Origin: Clostridia bacterium
GTDB taxonomy: Bacteria; Bacillota; Clostridia; Oscillospirales; Acutalibacteraceae
DNA: 38,421 nt
Assembly (NCBI GenBank): GCA_017403265.1
Contig: JAFQOJ010000071.1
Coordinates: 1 to 38,421 of the forward strand
Direction: 5' to 3'
Part shown: positions 1 through 9,073 of the stretch, piece after piece
Layout: each line of letters begins with the position of its first letter
Numbering within the stretch: the first letter of the stretch is position 1
Made by a program: the position numbers and the translations under genes
The notes under the pieces: generated by a model
Seen by the model: only the letters and a program-made list of their open reading frames with translations
Databases searched by the model: none
What the model was told of the DNA's origin: nothing

Positions 1-1756
1 AAACCATTGGATAGAATGCGTTTGCGGTGCAGTTAACTCAAAAACCTTAGAACCGCATAATTTTAGCACATTAAATACCAACAGCACTCAGCACTGGTAT
101 ACCTGCTCTTGCGGTCACGAAGGAACAAAAGCAACCCATACCTATAACATTCCTTGCAATGATACTAATGCTCATTGGAACGAATGCGAATGCGGTGCTA
201 TAGACAGTGATTCTTATGAAGAGCATAGCTTTAATGCAAACCATGATACAAACTATCATTGGGATGAATGTGCTTGTGGCAAAACAGTAAATAAACAAGA
301 GCACAACTATAATAAGGGCGGTAAGGATTCCGAAAATCATTGGAATGAATGCGATTGCGGTACAATTAGCCAAGAAACAATCGAATCACATAATTTTGAT
401 ACCCTAAACACCAACGATTCTCAACATTGGTATACTTGCTCTTGTGGCCAAGAAGGAACACCGCAAACTCATACTTATAATATTCCTTGCCGTGATGCAA
501 ATGCCCATTGGAATGAATGCGAATGTGGTGCTTCAGACAGTGATTCTTATGAAGAACATAAAAATCGCGAGGTATATGATGAAACTCATCATTGGAACGA
601 GTGCAGAATATGCAATTATATCTTTGAAGAAAGTAAATACGAGCATGTTTATAGCGGCTTGTTCATTTTAGATTTAGAAGTTCATTGCTTCGCTTGCGCT
701 TGCGGAATGAAAGATTTTGAATCTGTTACCGAGCACAAGTTTGATGATAAAAGTGATAAAACTCACCATTGGAAAGAGTGCGTTTGCGGCGCGGTAATAG
801 ATAAGCAGGCGCATAACTTTAACCAAGGCTTTGTGGATAATACTTACCACTGGAAAGAATGCTCATGCGGTGCTTATGATACCAAAGAACTGCATTCTTA
901 TGATAAATATTATTTTGACGGCAAATATCACTATAAAACTTGCGACTGCGGAATGCTTAACGAATCATCAAAAGCAAACCATAAGTATGTTGGCGCAACC
1001 TGCACAGCAAATGGCAAGTGCGTATGCGGTGCAACCGGCGGCAAACTAGCCCATAAGTACGGTTCGTATCTTTCAAACGGAACACACCATTGGAAGCAAT
1101 GCAGTTGCAAAAATGTTGCTAATAAAGCGGCTCACACTAAGAAGACAACCATAACCAAAAAAGCAACTATAACAGCAAGCGGTAAATCAACTACTACATG
1201 CACTGTTTGTAAGAAAACACTTTCCACAACAGCCATAAATAAAGTTACTTCCTTTAAGCTATCGGCAACCACATATACTTATAGTAGTTCAAAAACCAGA
1301 AAACCAACCGTAACTGTTAAGGACTACAAAGGCAAGAAGCTTGTTAACGGAACAGACTACACTGTTAAATACGCTTCGGGACGCAAAAATGTTGGCAAAT
1401 ATAAGGTAACAATTACTCTTAAGGGCAAATACTCTGGCACAAAGACCTTATATTTCACAATTAAGCCTGCCAATACTTCTATTAAATCAATCTCGGCAGG
1501 AAGCAAGAAATTAACAGTTAAATGGGCCAAAAAATCAAGCCAGGTTTCAGGTTATGAGATACAGTATTCAACTTCTTCAAGCTTCAAATCTGCAAAAACA
1601 GCTAAGATTTCTTCTAATAAAACAACTTCAAAGACAATCAAGAGCTTGAAAGCAAAGAAAAAATACTATATTCGCATCAGAACATATACTATTGTTGGTG
1701 GTAAGAAATTCTATTCTGATTGGTCATCTAAAAAATACAAAACAACCAAAAAATAG
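1..1756 (+). CDS. Cys-rich HWxxCxCG-repeat surface protein, 3' part
   Basis: The frame is open from base 2 to the stop at 1754-1756 (584 codons), so the true start lies before the window; the TTG at 659 is internal. Residues 2 to about 370 hold some 14 degenerate units of 22-30 residues centred on H-W-x-x-C-x-C-G and usually closing in (E/A)H, for example HHWKECVCGA and YHWKECSCGA. A larger unit of 111 codons is duplicated (56-388 and 389 onward), with the QHWYTCSCG and AHWNECECGA units in the same order. Residues about 417-490 resemble the Ig-like module common in clostridial surface proteins (motif GTDYTVKY), and about 491-584 resemble a fibronectin type III domain (WAKKSSQVSGYEIQY). The tail is very Lys/Thr/Ser-rich. 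No LPXTG motif or membrane anchor is visible, and the signal peptide would be outside the window. Extracellular location is inferred from the domains. I know no function for the repeat; paired Cys and His could bind metal or form disulfides. Confidence 0.8.
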   Translation, partial: NHWIECVCGAVNSKTLEPHNFSTLNTNSTQHWYTCSCGHEGTKATHTYNIPCNDTNAHWNECECGAIDSDSYEEHSFNANHDTNYHWDECACGKTVNKQEHNYNKGGKDSENHWNECDCGTISQETIESHNFDTLNTNDSQHWYTCSCGQEGTPQTHTYNIPCRDANAHWNECECGASDSDSYEEHKNREVYDETHHWNECRICNYIFEESKYEHVYSGLFILDLEVHCFACACGMKDFESVTEHKFDDKSDKTHHWKECVCGAVIDKQAHNFNQGFVDNTYHWKECSCGAYDTKELHSYDKYYFDGKYHYKTCDCGMLNESSKANHKYVGATCTANGKCVCGATGGKLAHKYGSYLSNGTHHWKQCSCKNVANKAAHTKKTTITKKATITASGKSTTTCTVCKKTLSTTAINKVTSFKLSATTYTYSSSKTRKPTVTVKDYKGKKLVNGTDYTVKYASGRKNVGKYKVTITLKGKYSGTKTLYFTIKPANTSIKSISAGSKKLTVKWAKKSSQVSGYEIQYSTSSSFKSAKTAKISSNKTTSKTIKSLKAKKKYYIRIRTYTIVGGKKFYSDWSSKKYKTTKK

Positions 1757-1757
1757 C

Positions 1758-1794
1758 AAATAATCGGCAGTCGTTTCGACTGCCGATTATTTTA
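1758..1794. terminator. Bidirectional rho-independent terminator
   Basis: A perfect 15-bp stem (1759-1773 with 1777-1791) encloses a TTT loop. It has A's on the left and T's on the right, so it can end the repeat-protein gene on plus and the esterase gene on minus. Confidence 0.9.
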
Positions 1795-1819
1795 TCCTTA
1801 AAATGTTTTCTCTTTTTAT

Positions 1820-2650
1820 TTAAGCCAAATTCATAAATTTAAGCCATTTTTTCGCTTCTTCCATCCAGACGTGGTTATAAGCCACAAATCCATCATCGGC
1901 AGTCATTGTTTGTATATCGCTGGTTGCAATTCCGTGCCAGCCCTTCGGGAAAACACGAAGCTCAAAAGGAATTTTATGCTCTGCCAATGCATTAGCGTAC
2001 GCAAGCGAGCTATAAACAGGCACCGCGTCATCTGCAGCAGTATGCCAAATGAATGCAGGGGGAGTATTTTCTTTTACGCAATATTCAAGGCTGAATTTAT
2101 GCATTTCTTCTTCCGTAAGCGGATAATGACCTACTAAATTTTTAAAGCTACCTTGGTGGCATTTCCCAGCTTCTGCACTAATTACGGGGTAGCATAAAAT
2201 AGAGCCGTTTGGTGCCTTGCTTTCGGGGAACACTTCGCGAACTTCAGCACAGTCAAACATTGTACTGTAGTGAGCTGCCAAATGTCCGCCTGCAGAAAAA
2301 CCTATAACCGAAACTTTGTTAGTATCGCACTTCCACTCCTCTGCATTTTTGTATATAAGCTCCATTACAGCCGCAACCTCTCTGATTTGGGTTGGGAAGC
2401 GTTTAGGGGCACAGGTGTAGTACAAAACAAAAGCATTAAAGCCTTCGGGAATAAAATTAAGTGCAATAGGCTCTGCTTCGCGGGGAGAACAGCCAGCGTA
2501 TCCGCCACCGGGACAAATTACCATACACGGTCTTTTAAAATCTTGCCTATTCATAACTTCATCGGGTAAATAAATATCTAAAATCGGATTATTGCCGTCT
2601 TCACCTAAAAATGAAAAATAATCTTTTAAACAAAGCCTTTTAACAATCAT
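1820..2650 (-). CDS. Alpha/beta-hydrolase esterase (acetyl-xylan-esterase/BD-FAE-like)
   Basis: A 276-residue cytoplasmic alpha/beta hydrolase with no signal peptide. The oxyanion motif is PGGGY (about residues 47-51). The nucleophile elbow is GFSAGGH (Ser119). The likely acid is Asp207 or Asp208 in AADDAVP, and the catalytic His is His239 in KGWHG. This layout matches the esterase/lipase group that includes carbohydrate acetyl-esterases and BD-FAE-type enzymes. Substrate is inferred only from family: probably acyl groups on sugars or small esters. The ATG has a GGGAG ribosome site. The gene begins 3 nt after uppP stops, so the two are probably cotranscribed. It converges on the repeat-protein gene through the shared terminator. 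Confidence 0.85.
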   Translation of the reverse strand: MIVKRLCLKDYFSFLGEDGNNPILDIYLPDEVMNRQDFKRPCMVICPGGGYAGCSPREAEPIALNFIPEGFNAFVLYYTCAPKRFPTQIREVAAVMELIYKNAEEWKCDTNKVSVIGFSAGGHLAAHYSTMFDCAEVREVFPESKAPNGSILCYPVISAEAGKCHQGSFKNLVGHYPLTEEEMHKFSLEYCVKENTPPAFIWHTAADDAVPVYSSLAYANALAEHKIPFELRVFPKGWHGIATSDIQTMTADDGFVAYNHVWMEEAKKWLKFMNLA

Positions 2651-2653
2651 TTT

Positions 2654-3478
2654 TTATACTCCCTTTAAAACAAAATATCCTAAAACAATAATACCTAAAA
2701 TTATGCGGTAATAACCGAAAGCGGTAAAATCGCGCTTCTTTATATAATTCATAAGAAATTTTATTGCAATTACAGATACTATAAATGCGGTTACCATACC
2801 CACAAGCAAAATTACAAGCTCGGTATTGGTAAAATCAAAACCAAACTTCAAAAGCTTTATTGCGCTTGCGCCAAACATTACAGGCACAGCCATATAAAAG
2901 CTAAACTCTGCTGCCGCCACGCGCGAAACGCCTATTAAAATAGCTCCTAAAATGGTAGAGCCGCTACGCGATGTACCGGGTATTAGTGATAAAGCTTGAA
3001 AACAACCTATAAGTATTGCATCCCTATATGTAATATCGGCAATGGTTTGTATCTTAGGTTTTAAGGTTTTATTGCGCTTTTCAACGAAAATAAAGGCAAC
3101 ACCGTAAACAATAAGGGCTAAAGCTACTACAACATAATTATGCAGCCTTGCTTCAAAGAAATCGTCAAGCGGGATACCTATTATAGCGGCAGGCAAAATT
3201 GCCACTATTACCTTAAACCACATTGAAAAGGTATCTTTTTTTATAAATTTATCTTCTTTTTTAAGGCTAAAGGGCCACATTTTATTAAAATAAATTACTA
3301 CTACCGCCAAAATAGCGCCAAGCTGTATTACAACATTAAACATATCCATAAAATCTTTGGATGCTTGAAGCTTAATAAACTCGTCGGCAACAATTAAATG
3401 CCCCGTACTGCTAATGGGTAGCCATTCGGTTATACCCTCAATAATTCCGAGTACTATGGACTTTAAAATATCAATCAT
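2654..3478 (-). CDS. uppP: Undecaprenyl-diphosphatase UppP (BacA)
   Basis: An integral membrane phosphatase that converts undecaprenyl diphosphate to the monophosphate, recycling the lipid carrier for peptidoglycan and other wall polymers; loss or overexpression changes bacitracin sensitivity in known members. Both family signatures are present: EGITEWLPISSTGHL at residues 14-28 (catalytic Glu and Ser/His cluster) and PGTSRSGST at 167-175 (essential Arg). At 274 residues with seven to eight hydrophobic segments it is full length. The ATG follows a GGAG site. It lies downstream of glgA but is separated from it by a terminator hairpin, so it probably has its own promoter. It is followed after 3 nt by the esterase gene. 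Confidence 0.96.
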   Translation of the reverse strand: MIDILKSIVLGIIEGITEWLPISSTGHLIVADEFIKLQASKDFMDMFNVVIQLGAILAVVVIYFNKMWPFSLKKEDKFIKKDTFSMWFKVIVAILPAAIIGIPLDDFFEARLHNYVVVALALIVYGVAFIFVEKRNKTLKPKIQTIADITYRDAILIGCFQALSLIPGTSRSGSTILGAILIGVSRVAAAEFSFYMAVPVMFGASAIKLLKFGFDFTNTELVILLVGMVTAFIVSVIAIKFLMNYIKKRDFTAFGYYRIILGIIVLGYFVLKGV

Positions 3479-3511
3479 AAGTTACTCCTAACTAGAAAAT
3501 ATCATATCACA

Positions 3512-3539
3512 ATTATAAAGGGTTACTAATTTTTAGCAA
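3512..3539 (-). promoter_or_regulatory. Possible uppP promoter
   Basis: Reading the minus strand, TTGCTA (3534-3539) and TATAAT (3512-3517) are 16 nt apart, upstream of the uppP ATG. It overlaps the glgA terminator hairpin, so the same bases may both end glgA transcripts and start uppP transcripts. Confidence 0.4.
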
Positions 3540-3545
3540 CCCTTT
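3517..3545 (-). terminator. Terminator of the glg operon
   Basis: AAAGGGTT (3517-3524) pairs with AACCCTTT (3538-3545), with further CTA/TAG pairing inside. It lies 7 nt past the glgA stop and is followed on the minus strand by a T/A-rich run. Confidence 0.7.
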
Positions 3546-3551
3546 TATTTA

Positions 3552-4973
3552 TTACTTTCCTATAAGTTCTTTGTAAAGACCGATATATTGATTTGCCGAG
3601 GTCTTCCAGCTGTTATCGCAATTCATCGCGCGTTTGCGCAAGATTGCCCAGCCGTTTTTATCCTTATAGCCTTGTAAAGCACGCTCAACCGCAGTCTGCA
3701 TATCGTGGGCGTTATAATTAGCAAAGGTAAAGCCGTTACCCTGATTATCTCCGCTATCCCTGATGGTGTCGTTGAGACCGCCTGTTTTTCTGACAATCGG
3801 TACCGTACCGTAGCGAAGCGCTATCATTTGAGCAAGACCGCAAGGCTCACTAAGGCTTGGCATTAAGAAAATATCCGCACCCGCATAAATTTTATGTGCA
3901 AGCTCAGGCTTGAAGCCTAAAACAAGCGAAACCTTCTCGGGATATTTATTAGCCATTTCACTAAAGAAGCTTTCAAACTCATATTCTCCCGAGCCCAAAA
4001 TTACAAACTGAACATCCTGCTTAATTATATTTTCAAACACACACTTTACAAGGTCTAACCCCTTATGCTTAACAAGGCGGGTAACCATACCCACCACAGG
4101 TGTATCACTTTTTTCGGGCAAGCCCATTTCCTTTTGCAAGCACTTTTTATTTTCTGCCTTGCCTTCAAGCTTTTCCACAGTAAAGTTTTTGTAAATAAGC
4201 GGGTCGTCTTCGGGATTGTAAACCACAGTATCAATACCATTAACAATACCTGTTAGCTTATAAGCAAACTCTTTAAGAATATAATCAAGACCGTGGCTGT
4301 AAAACTCGTTTAAAATTTCCTTAGCATAAGTAGGCGAAACGGTTGTAACCTTATCGGCACACTGAATACCGCCCTTCATTAAATTTATGCAGCCGTCATA
4401 CTCAATTATGCTTTCCGCACCCTGCGGTAGACCTAAAACATCGGTATATAACTCCTTACCGTATTTACCTTGGTACTGAATATTATGAATGGTGTAAACC
4501 GTTTTAATATTGGTGTAAGGCTCTTTTTGCTTATAAAATGCATTAAAGTATACAGGTATTAAAGCAGTTTGCCAATCGTTACAGTGAATAACATCAGGCA
4601 CAAAGCCGATATGAGGTATTACTTCAAGTACCGCACGCGAGAAAAACGCATATCGCTCGGCATCGTCATAATAGCCGTAAAGTCCGTCACGGTTAAAGTA
4701 ATATTGGTTGTCAATAAAATAGTAAATTACACCGTCGAGATGTGCTTCAAAAACACCACAATACTGCTTTCTCCAAGCAACAGGAACCACAATATTGCAA
4801 ACAAATGTCATACTCTTGCGCATTTCTTCGGAAATTGTACCGTAAAGCGGTAAAATTATACGGCAACCTACCATTCTTTTGCGAAGCGCTTTAGGTAAAG
4901 CGCCTGCAACGTCTGCAAGGCCGCCCGACATAGCATAAGGATATGCCTCACTTGCGGCAAATAAAACTTTCAT
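3552..4973 (-). CDS. glgA: Glycogen synthase GlgA (ADP-glucose, GT5)
   Basis: Transfers glucose from ADP-glucose to the non-reducing end of an alpha-1,4-glucan. The 473-residue length is normal for bacterial GT5 enzymes. The N-terminal GT5 domain contains SGGLADV (16-22) and HCNDWQT (130-136). The C-terminal GT-B domain has TRLVKHKGLDLV (298-309; the Arg and Lys that contact phosphate) and SEPCGLAQ (375-382; the E-x7-E region), then TGGL at 397-400. The oddity is residue 15: the conserved K-x-G-G-L lysine that contacts ADP-glucose in the E. coli enzyme is Met (ATG codon), giving M-S-G-G-L. All other landmarks are intact, so I still call it a synthase. It is the last gene of glgC-glgD-glgA, 28 nt after glgD. 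Confidence 0.95.
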   Translation of the reverse strand: MKVLFAASEAYPYAMSGGLADVAGALPKALRKRMVGCRIILPLYGTISEEMRKSMTFVCNIVVPVAWRKQYCGVFEAHLDGVIYYFIDNQYYFNRDGLYGYYDDAERYAFFSRAVLEVIPHIGFVPDVIHCNDWQTALIPVYFNAFYKQKEPYTNIKTVYTIHNIQYQGKYGKELYTDVLGLPQGAESIIEYDGCINLMKGGIQCADKVTTVSPTYAKEILNEFYSHGLDYILKEFAYKLTGIVNGIDTVVYNPEDDPLIYKNFTVEKLEGKAENKKCLQKEMGLPEKSDTPVVGMVTRLVKHKGLDLVKCVFENIIKQDVQFVILGSGEYEFESFFSEMANKYPEKVSLVLGFKPELAHKIYAGADIFLMPSLSEPCGLAQMIALRYGTVPIVRKTGGLNDTIRDSGDNQGNGFTFANYNAHDMQTAVERALQGYKDKNGWAILRKRAMNCDNSWKTSANQYIGLYKELIGK

Positions 4974-5001
4974 ACTTTTCTCCTATCAATTAAATCCTTA
5001 A

Positions 5002-6114
5002 CTACAATATTTGTTTTTTATCAATAAAGCATAGCTTTTCCTTGGTGCCCTTAAAGATTACACCGTCTGCTACCACTACATTTTTATCGGCAATTACATT
5101 AGAAACCTGTGCTTCATTACCTATTTCAGTTTCTTGCATTAAAATGCAGTTTTCTACTACCGCATCCTTGCCTATTTTAACACCGCGGAATAAAATCGAG
5201 TTTTTAACAGTACCCTCGATTACACAGTCGTCCCCGATAATACAGTTGGAAACCTTGGCATTAACGCCATGGCGAGTGGGCATACCGTCACGCACCTTGG
5301 TGAAAATCGGGCGAGTTTTATCGAAAAGCTGTGCGCGGATATCCTTACAAAGTAAATCCATACTTGCTTCATAATATGTTGCCGCGTTATCCATAATGGC
5401 AGTATATCCACTATGCTCAAAGCCGTAAATTTTAAGTTCACTCGTCTTCTCTGCTATAACCTCACGCGCAAAGCTTGTAAGACCGTCATCTTCAGCATCT
5501 CTGATAAGCTTTAAAAGCAAATCTTTATTTATAATGCTGATGCCTATACCAAATGATGCCATATACTCACCCTCGCTAAAGGTTATGGAATTTACCCGTT
5601 CATCATCATTCAGACTCAAAATCATTTTCTTAGCCGACTTTTCGGGCAGTTTTCCGTTATGGTAAATAACCGTAACATCAGCTTCTCTTTTTTTATGCGC
5701 TTTTAAGGCAGCAGATAAATCTATATTAGCAATAATATGTGAATCATAAAGCACAATATAGTCCGCACCGCATTTTTTAATATAGTCGTAAGCACCCACA
5801 AGAGCCGAAATCGTATCCGCAAAACGCTTAACACCGCGTTTATAGTAGGGTGGAATAAAGTAAACACCGCCGTTTTTGCGGTCTAAATCCCACGCAATAC
5901 CGTTACCTACATGGTCCATAAGTGAGCGGTAATTTTCGGTTGTGATTATACCAACAGAGGTTACACCTGTATTAACCAGATTAGAGAGAGCAAAGTCAAC
6001 TACTCTGTATCTTGCACCAAATGGTACTGATGCTAAAGAACGGTTAGCGGTAAGCTCTTTAAGCTTATCGTCAGAGTTTGCAAAAATCAAACCTGCTACT
6101 GCTGATGTTCTCAT
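5002..6114 (-). CDS. glgD: GlgD, regulatory-type ADP-glucose pyrophosphorylase subunit
   Basis: A 370-residue homologue of glucose-1-phosphate adenylyltransferase with the nucleotidyltransferase fold (about residues 1-250) and a C-terminal left-handed beta-helix of hexapeptide-like repeats (about 270-350, e.g. [12 protein letters not shown]). The glycine-rich GGxGxRL catalytic loop of GlgC is replaced by [11 protein letters not shown], which is typical of GlgD. GlgD is known in Bacillus and clostridia to join GlgC in a heteromer and raise its activity. Conserved fold landmarks such as [16 protein letters not shown] and [13 protein letters not shown] remain. The ATG overlaps the glgC stop (ATGA), indicating translational coupling and equal dosage with GlgC. 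Confidence 0.94.
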   Translation of the reverse strand: MRTSAVAGLIFANSDDKLKELTANRSLASVPFGARYRVVDFALSNLVNTGVTSVGIITTENYRSLMDHVGNGIAWDLDRKNGGVYFIPPYYKRGVKRFADTISALVGAYDYIKKCGADYIVLYDSHIIANIDLSAALKAHKKREADVTVIYHNGKLPEKSAKKMILSLNDDERVNSITFSEGEYMASFGIGISIINKDLLLKLIRDAEDDGLTSFAREVIAEKTSELKIYGFEHSGYTAIMDNAATYYEASMDLLCKDIRAQLFDKTRPIFTKVRDGMPTRHGVNAKVSNCIIGDDCVIEGTVKNSILFRGVKIGKDAVVENCILMQETEIGNEAQVSNVIADKNVVVADGVIFKGTKEKLCFIDKKQIL

Positions 6115-7325
6115 ATTACTTCACCCTCCTTAACATTTTCGGTAATCATTTTATTAGCGCCGATTATTGCATTTTTTCCTACTGTAAGATTATCGCCTAC
6201 AACGGCAATACCCCAATTTTCATCACCTGTAGCATTAGGCTCGTTTCCAACTTTAGCGCCCTCTGCTACTACGGCGTTTTCTGCAACGATTGCATACTTA
6301 ACCGAAGCGCCTCTTTTAATGACTGCACCCGGCATTATAAGCGAATATTCTACGCTTGCGCCTTCTTCTACTGTTACATTTTTAAATAAAACCGAATAAT
6401 CCACCTTGCCGAAAATCTCACAACCGTCGGTTATAAGCGAATTTTCAACAACCGCATTTTCAGAAATATACTGCGGCGGTATACCCGTGTTTTTAGAGTA
6501 AATTTTCCAGTTTTTGTCTGCTAGGTTAAGATTGATTTTAGGATTTAAAAGGTCCAGATTGGCTTCCCAAAGGGACTCAACAGTACCAACATCCTTCCAA
6601 TAATCGTTAAAGCGGTAAACGCGCAAAAGCTGGTTATCATGGAGCATCATAGGAATAATATTTTTGCCGAAATCGTTAGAAGAATCGGGATTCTTTTCAT
6701 CCTCAGTAAGATAATATCTCAGCTTTTCCCATTTGAAGATATAAATACCCATTGAAGCCAATGTGCTTTTAGGTTGTTTCGGTTTTTCTTCAAACTCGTA
6801 AATAGTGCCGTCAGGATTGGTATTCATAATACCAAAGCGTGTGGCTTCTTCAAGCGATACATCTAAAACCGCAATTGTACAGTCGGCGCCGCTGTCTATA
6901 TGTTCTGCTAACATATCCGAATAGTCCATCTTATAAATATGGTCGCCTGAAAGAATAAGTACATATTCAGGATTGTAACGCTCCAAGAATTCCAAATTCT
7001 GATAAATAGCGTTTGCAGTGCCCTTGTACCAGTTACCGCCACCCTGACCGTGATAAGGTGGCAGAATATGCACACCGCCGTCGGTACGGTTTAAATCCCA
7101 CGGTTTTCCCGATGCAACATAGTCATTAAGCTCTAGCGGTTTGTACTGCGTCAGAATACCTACGGTATCAATGCCTGAATTTGCGCAGTTAGAAAGCGGA
7201 AAATCTATGATGCGGTATTTACCGCCGTATGGAACTGCAGGTTTGGCGATTTTACTTGTAAGTACACCCAAACGGCTGCCTTGTCCGCCTGCCAAAAGCA
7301 TTGCTACACATTTCTTGCTCTTCAA
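6111..7325 (-). CDS. glgC: Glucose-1-phosphate adenylyltransferase GlgC
   Basis: Makes ADP-glucose and pyrophosphate from ATP and glucose-1-phosphate, the committed step of glycogen synthesis. The intact catalytic loop [11 protein letters not shown] is near the N-terminus, followed by [18 protein letters not shown], the metal-binding Asp in [10 protein letters not shown], and [11 protein letters not shown]-terminal beta-helix domain covers about residues 290-400. The frame extends to a GTG at 7334, but that GTG sits inside the GGGAGTG ribosome site. I choose the TTG at 7325 (404 residues, beginning [14 protein letters not shown]), 6 nt beyond the site and aligned with known GlgC starts. It is first in the operon, behind a good promoter. 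Confidence 0.95.
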   Translation of the reverse strand: MKSKKCVAMLLAGGQGSRLGVLTSKIAKPAVPYGGKYRIIDFPLSNCANSGIDTVGILTQYKPLELNDYVASGKPWDLNRTDGGVHILPPYHGQGGGNWYKGTANAIYQNLEFLERYNPEYVLILSGDHIYKMDYSDMLAEHIDSGADCTIAVLDVSLEEATRFGIMNTNPDGTIYEFEEKPKQPKSTLASMGIYIFKWEKLRYYLTEDEKNPDSSNDFGKNIIPMMLHDNQLLRVYRFNDYWKDVGTVESLWEANLDLLNPKINLNLADKNWKIYSKNTGIPPQYISENAVVENSLITDGCEIFGKVDYSVLFKNVTVEEGASVEYSLIMPGAVIKRGASVKYAIVAENAVVAEGAKVGNEPNATGDENWGIAVVGDNLTVGKNAIIGANKMITENVKEGEVI

Positions 7326-7370
7326 AAATATCACTCCCGAAAATTTAAAAATAACTTTCCTATATTATTT

Positions 7371-7399
7371 ATTATAGCAACAAAAAATACCATTTTCAA
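7371..7399 (-). promoter_or_regulatory. glgCDA promoter
   Basis: Minus strand TTGAAA (7394-7399), 17-nt spacer, TATAAT (7371-7376), about 45 nt upstream of the glgC TTG. No other promoter of this quality is seen inside the operon. Confidence 0.75.
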
Positions 7400-7489
7400 G
7401 TGAATTTTGTCAAAAATAAGAAAGCTATAGATAATATTTTTGCTAAATTTTGGTAAATATTCACAAAAAATTGCCGTTTTTCAAATATA

Positions 7490-7521
7490 AAGAAGCGGCA
7501 GCTAAATAGCTACCGCTTCTT
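7490..7521 (-). terminator. Terminator after the DUF1846 gene
   Basis: AAGAAGCGG (7490-7498) pairs with CCGCTTCTT (7513-7521), with an inner AGCTA/TAGCT extension. It starts 5 nt after the DUF1846 stop. The T-run on the minus strand is short. Confidence 0.65.
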
Positions 7522-7526
7522 CAATA

Positions 7527-9011
7527 TTAATTGTGATATAACTTTTTGGTTTGATATTTTGGTTCAAATGTAATATTTACACCTAACTTTTTGAAAACAT
7601 TTTCATCCACTCGGGAAAGTATTACAGTAGAATGTGCTTCTAAATCCTTTAAACTGCGCGCCTTATCCAATGCCTTTTTGGCAACATCACTTGTAACTGC
7701 GCAAATAGAAAGCGCTTCTAAAACCTCATCAATATGCAGTCTCGGATTGTGGTTACCCAAAATCTCGGTTTTAAGCTTTTGAATAGGCTCTATAATGGTG
7801 GGTGAAATCAAGTTAATTTCGTCAGGTATATCTGCAAGCGCTTTAAGGCAGTTGAGTATAAGTGCCGAAGAAGCGCCTAAAAGACTTGAAGTTTTACCTG
7901 TTATTATTCTGCCGTCAGCAAGCTCTAATGCGGCAGCAGGCCCGTCGGTTTCCTCTGCTTTTTTAAGCGCCGCTTCTACTACAGGACGGTCCTTAACACT
8001 AACCTTTACCTGATTCATTAAAAACTCAATTTTTTGAACATCCGATTGCTCGCCCATACCCTGCCTTGCGCGTACCAAAGCGCTATAGTAACGGCGGATA
8101 ATCTCTTGCTTGGCGGCATTGCAAACCACAATATCATCATATATCGCAAAGCCTGCCATATTTACGCCCATATCGGTAGGGCTCTTATAAGGCGACTCAC
8201 CCAAAATGGTTTCCAAAATAGAGTTTAGAACAGGGAAAATTTCAATATCACGGTTATAATTTACTGCCATTTCGCCGTAAGCATCCAAATGGAACGAATC
8301 AATCATATTTAAATCGTTAAGGTCGGCCGTAGCAGCCTCATAAGCTATATTTACGGGGTGCTTAAGGGGTAAATTCCATACAGGGAAGGTTTCAAACTTT
8401 GCATATCCTGCTTTAACACCGCGCAAATGCTCATGATAAAGCTGAGAAAGACAGGTTGCCATTTTTCCGCTTCCGGGACCGGGCGCTGTAACAATTACAA
8501 GCTTTCGTTCGGTTTTGATATAATCATTTTTGCCGAACCCTTCTTCGCTTACAATAAACGGAATATTTGAAGGATAGTCAGCAATAGGGTAATGACGGTA
8601 AACGGTAATTCCTAAAGAAGTTAACCGCTTTTCAAAATTCTGTGCCGAGGGCTGACCTGTGTAACGGGTTATAACCACACTGCCTACATATAAACCGATT
8701 TGACGAAACGCATCAATAAGTCGTAGGGTTTCCAAATCATAGGTTATACCTAAATCACCACGTTGCTTGTTCTTTTCAATAGCATCTGCATTGATAACAA
8801 TTACAATTTCAGCCTCGTCCTTAAGCTCTAAAAGCATTTTAACCTTTGCATCGGGCTCAAAGCCGGGCAAAACTCTTGCGGCGTGGTAATCGTCAAACAG
8901 CTTGCCGCCAAACTCCAAATAAAGCTTGTCGCCAAACTGTGCTATTCTATCTCTGATTTTTTGCGATTGCAAATCTATATATTTAGCGTTGTCAAATCCT
9001 TTTACTTTCAT
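7527..9011 (-). CDS. DUF1846 family protein
   Basis: A 494-residue soluble protein that matches the DUF1846 (UPF0371) family along its whole length by recognition of its order of motifs: KGFDNAKYIDLQSQKI at the N-terminus, GGKLFDDYHAARVLPGF, a P-loop-like TAPGPGSGKMATCLSQLY at about 180-197, and an all-alpha C-terminal half. No biochemical function is firmly established to my knowledge. The Gly-rich loop suggests nucleotide or phosphate binding (inference). The frame continues to a GTG at 9032, but an AGGGGA ribosome site lies between it and the ATG at 9011, so I start at 9011. It is monocistronic, with its own promoter and terminator, just upstream of the glycogen operon. Confidence 0.85.
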   Translation of the reverse strand: MKVKGFDNAKYIDLQSQKIRDRIAQFGDKLYLEFGGKLFDDYHAARVLPGFEPDAKVKMLLELKDEAEIVIVINADAIEKNKQRGDLGITYDLETLRLIDAFRQIGLYVGSVVITRYTGQPSAQNFEKRLTSLGITVYRHYPIADYPSNIPFIVSEEGFGKNDYIKTERKLVIVTAPGPGSGKMATCLSQLYHEHLRGVKAGYAKFETFPVWNLPLKHPVNIAYEAATADLNDLNMIDSFHLDAYGEMAVNYNRDIEIFPVLNSILETILGESPYKSPTDMGVNMAGFAIYDDIVVCNAAKQEIIRRYYSALVRARQGMGEQSDVQKIEFLMNQVKVSVKDRPVVEAALKKAEETDGPAAALELADGRIITGKTSSLLGASSALILNCLKALADIPDEINLISPTIIEPIQKLKTEILGNHNPRLHIDEVLEALSICAVTSDVAKKALDKARSLKDLEAHSTVILSRVDENVFKKLGVNITFEPKYQTKKLYHN

Positions 9012-9043
9012 TTTTACTTCCCCTCGTAGCACAATACCTTACT

Positions 9044-9072
9044 ATTCTACCAAACTTTTATTAAATGAGCAA
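9044..9072 (-). promoter_or_regulatory. Promoter of the DUF1846 gene
   Basis: Minus strand TTGCTC (9067-9072), 17-nt spacer, TAGAAT (9044-9049), 33 nt upstream of the ATG. Confidence 0.6.
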
Positions 9073-9073
9073 G

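Noticed and set aside
1..1130. Regularly spaced repeats resembling a CRISPR array
   Set aside because: The repeats vary at DNA level, keep one open reading frame and encode the HWxxCxCG units; they are protein repeats.
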